Notes under the pieces: generated by a model | The model's database searches: none | The model's input: only the letters and a program-made list of their open reading frames with translations | Told to the model about the DNA's origin: nothing | Origin: Pseudovibrio zosterae | GTDB lineage: Bacteria > Pseudomonadota > Alphaproteobacteria > Rhizobiales > Stappiaceae | Length of the DNA: 64,000 nucleotides | Assembly (NCBI RefSeq): GCF_033843645.1 | Contig: NZ_JAWXVZ010000010.1 | Coordinates: forward strand, 133,743 to 197,742 | Direction of reading: 5' to 3' | Shown here: positions 61,046-64,000 of the stretch, one piece after another | Position numbering within the stretch: the first letter of the stretch is position 1 | How the letters are laid out: every line of letters starts with the position of its first letter | Program-made: the position numbers and the translations under genes

Positions 61046-61697
61046 CGATTAGAAGCCGGCCGTCATGCAACACCAGATGGCGCGCGTTGACTTGTTCCAG
61101 AAGATGCAGATCGTGGGTCGCGATCAGCACAGATGTGCCAAGGCGGTTCAACTCTATGAACAGACGCAGAAGACGGCGGGCCAGCGGCGCATCCACGTTA
61201 CCGGTGGGCTCATCCGCCAGCAACACTTCAGGGCGCGTGATCAGCGCTCTTGCAATCGCCGCTCGCTGTTTTTCACCGCCAGAAAGCACCGGCGGCATCA
61301 CATGCATGCGGTCGCCCAAGCCCACCCATTTCAAAAGATCAATCACATCGGAGCGATAATCCGATTCCATTTTGCCAGCCACCCGGTGCGGCAGCGCCAC
61401 GTTTTCGTAGGTGGTCAGGTGGTCAAGCAAGCGGAAGTCCTGAAACACGACGCCAATGCGGCGGCGCATGGCGGGCAATTGGGACTTGGTCACCTGGGAG
61501 GTGTCCGTACCGAATGCGGAAATCAGACCTCGGGTCGGGCGCAACGACAGGAACAGCAGGCGCAGCAGGCTGGTTTTCCCCGCACCCGAAGGCCCTGTAA
61601 GAAACTGAAAGGACTGGGGTTCAATGGAGAAAGTCAGATCCTTGAGGATCTCCGGCCCCATGCCATAGCGCAACCCCACGTTTTCAAACCTAATCAC
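61038..61697 (-). CDS. ftsE: Cell division ATP-binding protein FtsE
   Basis: ABC ATPase of 219 aa. Walker A GPSGAGKTSL (about 36-45), signature LSGGEKQRAAIARAL (about 138-152) and Walker B LLADEPTGNVD. With FtsX it couples ATP use to septal wall remodelling. It is the first gene of the operon; a perfect CtrA box lies 42-56 bases upstream of its start. Confidence 0.95.
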   Translation of the reverse strand: MIRFENVGLRYGMGPEILKDLTFSIEPQSFQFLTGPSGAGKTSLLRLLFLSLRPTRGLISAFGTDTSQVTKSQLPAMRRRIGVVFQDFRLLDHLTTYENVALPHRVAGKMESDYRSDVIDLLKWVGLGDRMHVMPPVLSGGEKQRAAIARALITRPEVLLADEPTGNVDAPLARRLLRLFIELNRLGTSVLIATHDLHLLEQVNARHLVLHDGRLLIDE

Positions 61698-61738
61698 CGC
61701 CTGCTCCTTAATGTTAGCGGAACGCTACATGGTGGCTG

Positions 61739-61753
61739 TTAATGGACTGTTAA
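61739..61753. promoter_or_regulatory. CtrA box near the ftsE start
   Basis: TTAA-TGGACTG-TTAA, a perfect TTAA-N7-TTAA site, centred about 50 bases upstream of ftsE in the divergent ftsE/cpdR-operon region. Confidence 0.6.
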
Positions 61754-61868
61754 GGCTATCCCCTTTCATTCTGCAACTATCCCCAAATGTTTGACTGGCC
61801 GCTAAATTCGGATAAATCAGTCACTTGCATTTCCATATTTGGGTTTATAGCTAATGTGAAATCAGGGT

Positions 61869-61883
61869 TTAACAGTTCCTTAA
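61869..61883. promoter_or_regulatory. CtrA box upstream of the zinc-ribbon-hpt-cpdR operon
   Basis: TTAA-CAGTTCC-TTAA, a second perfect site, 97 bases before the zinc-ribbon start codon. Two perfect boxes in one 282-base region are unlikely by chance in this GC-rich sequence. Confidence 0.62.
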
Positions 61884-61979
61884 TCATATGAAGATTCTGT
61901 TAGGCCGAGACACCCGTCTGCCAAGTGGCTGGCGCTAACGGGCACTGTAGAACACAGCCAGGGGAACCCTAGGTCTTCC

Positions 61980-62882
61980 ATGAAACTGAAGATCAAATGC
62001 CCGGATTGCAAGACGACCTACGAAATTCCTAGCGACAAGATTGGCGCGGAAGGTCGGACGGTGAAGTGTACCCGCTGTGGCACCAGCTGGCGGGCAACCG
62101 CTGAAGAGCCTCACTCCAAATCCCTTGATGAGAAGGAAGCCGACGCCGAATGGCAGCAGCTGGACCGGGAAAGTGCCGCCCGCAAGGCCGAGGCGAACAA
62201 AGGCTCTTATGCCGACGACGAAGAGGAGGAGGACGTTGAGCCTCCTGAGGAACCAGCCGATCCAGATGACGCTTCGGGCGATGAAGACGGTAACACGGCA
62301 GTTCCCGGCACACCGGAAAACGCCGCAGAGCCCTCAGCTGGCAACGAAGGCGACAAGGACAAGACCAAAAGCCGAGAAAAGACGCGCTCGCGCTACTCGC
62401 ATTTGGCGAAGCCAAAACACAGTACAAGCAAACGTCTACGCAGACTAACTGGCCTGGGACTTTTTGCAGCTTCTCTGCTGGCCTGCGTGATGACAGTAAG
62501 CTATAGAGACACGATCGTAAGACAGTTCCCGGATCTCGCTGGCCTCTATCAGATGGTCGGGCTCACGGTGAATCTGCGCGGTCTGGAGTTTCGGGACTTG
62601 AGAACCTTCCGCGAAGTGCAGGACGGCGTGACCGTTCTTGTGGTCGAAGGTTCCATCGAAAACATCACAAGCAGACGCGTCGAGATTCCGGCGGTCAGGT
62701 TGTCCCTGCGTTCTCACGATTTCAGTGAGCTGTACGCCTGGACGGTTGAACCGCGCCTGATGACGTTGGATCCGGCGACTAAAACCAGGTTCAGAACTCG
62801 GCTGGCCCAGCCACCGGATCGAGCCGCTGACATTCAAATGCGCTTCGTAGAGCGCCAACAAAGAAGAGCGAGCACAAGATGA
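61980..62882 (+). CDS. MJ0042-type zinc-ribbon membrane protein
   Basis: A 300-aa protein with an N-terminal zinc ribbon: KIKCPDCKTTYEI (about 4-16) and VKCTRCGTSWRA (about 29-40), four Cys in two C-x2-C pairs. An acidic linker (about 65-125, Glu/Asp/Pro-rich) leads to one membrane span (about 156-175) and a C-terminal beta-rich domain (VVEGSIENITSRRVEIPAVR) like the DUF3426 domain often found with this ribbon. Function is unknown; its place before hpt and cpdR is its best clue. It overlaps hpt by four bases. Confidence 0.82.
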   Translation: MKLKIKCPDCKTTYEIPSDKIGAEGRTVKCTRCGTSWRATAEEPHSKSLDEKEADAEWQQLDRESAARKAEANKGSYADDEEEEDVEPPEEPADPDDASGDEDGNTAVPGTPENAAEPSAGNEGDKDKTKSREKTRSRYSHLAKPKHSTSKRLRRLTGLGLFAASLLACVMTVSYRDTIVRQFPDLAGLYQMVGLTVNLRGLEFRDLRTFREVQDGVTVLVVEGSIENITSRRVEIPAVRLSLRSHDFSELYAWTVEPRLMTLDPATKTRFRTRLAQPPDRAADIQMRFVERQQRRASTR

Positions 62883-63424
62883 CCGGTACCCCGGAAATCC
62901 GCGTTCTATACGATGAGAAAGCCATTGCCGAACGCGTTACCGGCGTTGCGGAAGCCATTGCAAAAGATCAGCCAGAAAACCTGCTGGTCGTAGCCGTGCT
63001 GAAGGGCAGCTTCATGTTTGCCGCTGACCTCGCCCGCGCTTTGCATACTGCAAAAATTGCACCGGAAATGGAATTCCTTCACCTGTCAAGTTACGGTGCG
63101 GCCACCGTATCTTCAGGGCATGTTAAGGTATTGCGTGACATAGAGAGCGATGTCACGGACCGGGACGTGATTCTTGTCGATGACATTCTGGAATCCGGAC
63201 GGACATTGAAGTTCGCTCGCGACATGATCGCTGAGCGCGGCGCCAAATCCGTTCGCGTGGCTGCCTTGTTGGACAAGCCCATGCACCGCAAGGCAGATAT
63301 CGAGGCAGACTATGTCGGGTTTGACTGCCCAGACAAGTTTGTGGTCGGATATGGCATGGACATGGGTCATGCGTGGCGACAGCTACCGTTTATCGGATTC
63401 GTGCCACAGGACGGTGACGCTTAG
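62879..63424 (+). CDS. hpt: Hypoxanthine phosphoribosyltransferase
   Basis: Purine salvage enzyme of 181 aa. The PRPP-binding motif is VILVDDILESGRTL (about 97-110); LLVVAVLKGSFMFAADLARA (about 37-56) and VGYGMDMGHAWRQLPFIG near the C-terminus are HPRT features. Its ATG overlaps the zinc-ribbon stop by four bases, and cpdR starts 12 bases after it, so the three genes form one operon. Confidence 0.93.
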   Translation: MTGTPEIRVLYDEKAIAERVTGVAEAIAKDQPENLLVVAVLKGSFMFAADLARALHTAKIAPEMEFLHLSSYGAATVSSGHVKVLRDIESDVTDRDVILVDDILESGRTLKFARDMIAERGAKSVRVAALLDKPMHRKADIEADYVGFDCPDKFVVGYGMDMGHAWRQLPFIGFVPQDGDA

Positions 63425-63436
63425 AAGGGGGACTTT

Positions 63437-63835
63437 ATGGCCCGCGTACTTCTGACTGAGGATGATGACGCAGTTCGCGCATTTGTGAAGCGCGCACTGG
63501 AACTGGACGGCCACAGCGTCACAGCAGTGGCAGATGGCAGCGAAGCCGCCGAAGCTCTGAACAACGAGCAAGGCGCGTTCGATCTGCTGCTCTCGGACAT
63601 CCGCATGCCGGAAATGGACGGAATTGCGCTTGCCATGCAAACAAGCCAGCGCTACCCCGGCCTGCCGATCCTGCTGATGACGGGCTATGCAGATCAACGG
63701 GAACGTTCAGATGAGCTGAACGGAGCCGTTCGCGATGTTCTTACCAAGCCTTTCTCTTTGGTGGAAATTCGCAGTGCTGTTTCAGATGCTCTCGCAGATG
63801 TGGCGGTGACGGAAAAACGTCGTCTCTACGCCTAA
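63437..63835 (+). CDS. cpdR: Single-domain response regulator CpdR
   Basis: A 132-aa receiver domain without an output domain. Acidic pocket D9-D11 region (LTEDDD), phospho-acceptor D54 (LLLSDIRMPEMDG), Thr in LLMTGYA and the conserved Lys in LTKPFS. In Caulobacter and rhizobia unphosphorylated CpdR delivers CtrA-degradation factors and other substrates to ClpXP. CpdR identity is from overall similarity and gene order after hpt. GGGGGAC lies seven bases before the ATG. Two CtrA boxes lie upstream of the operon. Confidence 0.88.
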   Translation: MARVLLTEDDDAVRAFVKRALELDGHSVTAVADGSEAAEALNNEQGAFDLLLSDIRMPEMDGIALAMQTSQRYPGLPILLMTGYADQRERSDELNGAVRDVLTKPFSLVEIRSAVSDALADVAVTEKRRLYA

Positions 63836-63860
63836 TCGGGCCAGATCAGGTTCAAGAAAA

Positions 63861-63881
63861 AGCCGCCCACATGAGGCGGCT
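63861..63881. other. GC-rich hairpin after cpdR
   Basis: AGCCGCC (63861-63867) pairs with GGCGGCT (63875-63881), 25 bases past the cpdR stop. No T-tract follows, but AAAAA precedes it, so it would terminate a minus-strand transcript better. Confidence 0.45.
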
Positions 63882-63903
63882 CAGACTGCTGACAAAGTGA
63901 TTG

Positions 63904-63931
63904 AAAGTCCTCGCTTTATGCGGGGACTTTT
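63904..63931 (+). terminator. Terminator of the zinc-ribbon-hpt-cpdR operon
   Basis: AAAGTCCTCGC (63904-63914) pairs with GCGGGGACTTT (63920-63930), one G-U, with T to 63931. The remaining bases to 64000 show no assignable feature. Confidence 0.65.
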
Positions 63932-64000
63932 GATTCAATGGGGTATGTTGAAGAAACCCTCCCCCCAGCAGACCGCTTTTGAGATGGTCAGTCTCGAGAG

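Noticed and set aside
1..64000. tRNA or rRNA genes, prophage or IS elements
   Set aside because: No T-arm-like tRNA sequences, rRNA blocks, integrase or transposase genes were seen; the only mobile-looking feature is the repeat patch at 32.7-33.9 kb.

Overview
This window is a stretch of chromosome from an alphaproteobacterium, most likely a member of Hyphomicrobiales/Rhizobiales. Family or genus cannot be fixed from the sequence; a marine Stappiaceae-like organism is only a guess. The evidence is the set of genes and signals: CpdR, alphaproteobacterial DUF2125, DUF1737 and DUF1674 proteins, the two-domain dCTP deaminase, the PhaR/PhaAB set, a ccmABCDG cluster, a SAM-II riboswitch and perfect CtrA boxes (TTAA-N7-TTAA). 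Almost everything is core chromosome. I see no prophage, plasmid genes, CRISPR array, rRNA or tRNA.

Layout. 0-6 kb: metZ on the minus strand behind a SAM-II riboswitch with its own terminator, dcd-yigZ, a small conserved protein behind a CtrA box, and gamma-glutamyltransferase divergent from a GlcG-like protein. 6-9.5 kb: polyhydroxybutyrate genes phaR and phaA-phaB. 9.4-13 kb: rpmF, mtgA, then oxyR divergent from ahpC-ahpD. 13-22 kb: lipid, isoprenoid and housekeeping enzymes (cfa, ispA, esterase, alkA, gluQ, an AEC transporter, a GST-kappa-like isomerase, a PAP2 phosphatase, a low-MW phosphatase, phhB, tusA). 22-25 kb: sigma54-type promoter and glnK-amtB, then a CDF transporter. 25-32.6 kb: DUF1223 protein and the cytochrome c maturation cluster ccmA-B-C-D-G, divergent from acnA.

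32.7-34 kb is the one accessory-looking patch. It is a family of palindrome-ended repeats (GTCATCCCG ... CGGGATGAC), one copy of which encloses a GIY-YIG nuclease gene. 34-45 kb: acetyltransferase, GT39-type glycosyltransferase, purH, a heparinase-like protein, rsmB, htpX, an SDHAF4-type assembly factor and a CorA/ZntB-type transporter. 45-53 kb: aminotransferase-ftsK-lolA, an unusual ATP-grasp ligase, folE and a second AEC permease. 53-64 kb: DUF1737, a CoA-ester lyase, a DMT permease, DUF2125, chaC, plsC, ydcF, ftsX, ftsE, and divergently a zinc-ribbon protein, hpt and cpdR.

Links between genes: ahpCD with oxyR form a peroxide-defence module, and this OxyR lacks the usual resolving cysteine. 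glnK-amtB handle ammonium. ftsE/ftsX and the cpdR operon share an intergenic region with two CtrA boxes, joining division genes to a regulator of CtrA turnover. The most novel-looking signal is the repeat/GIY-YIG element family at 32.7-33.9 kb.
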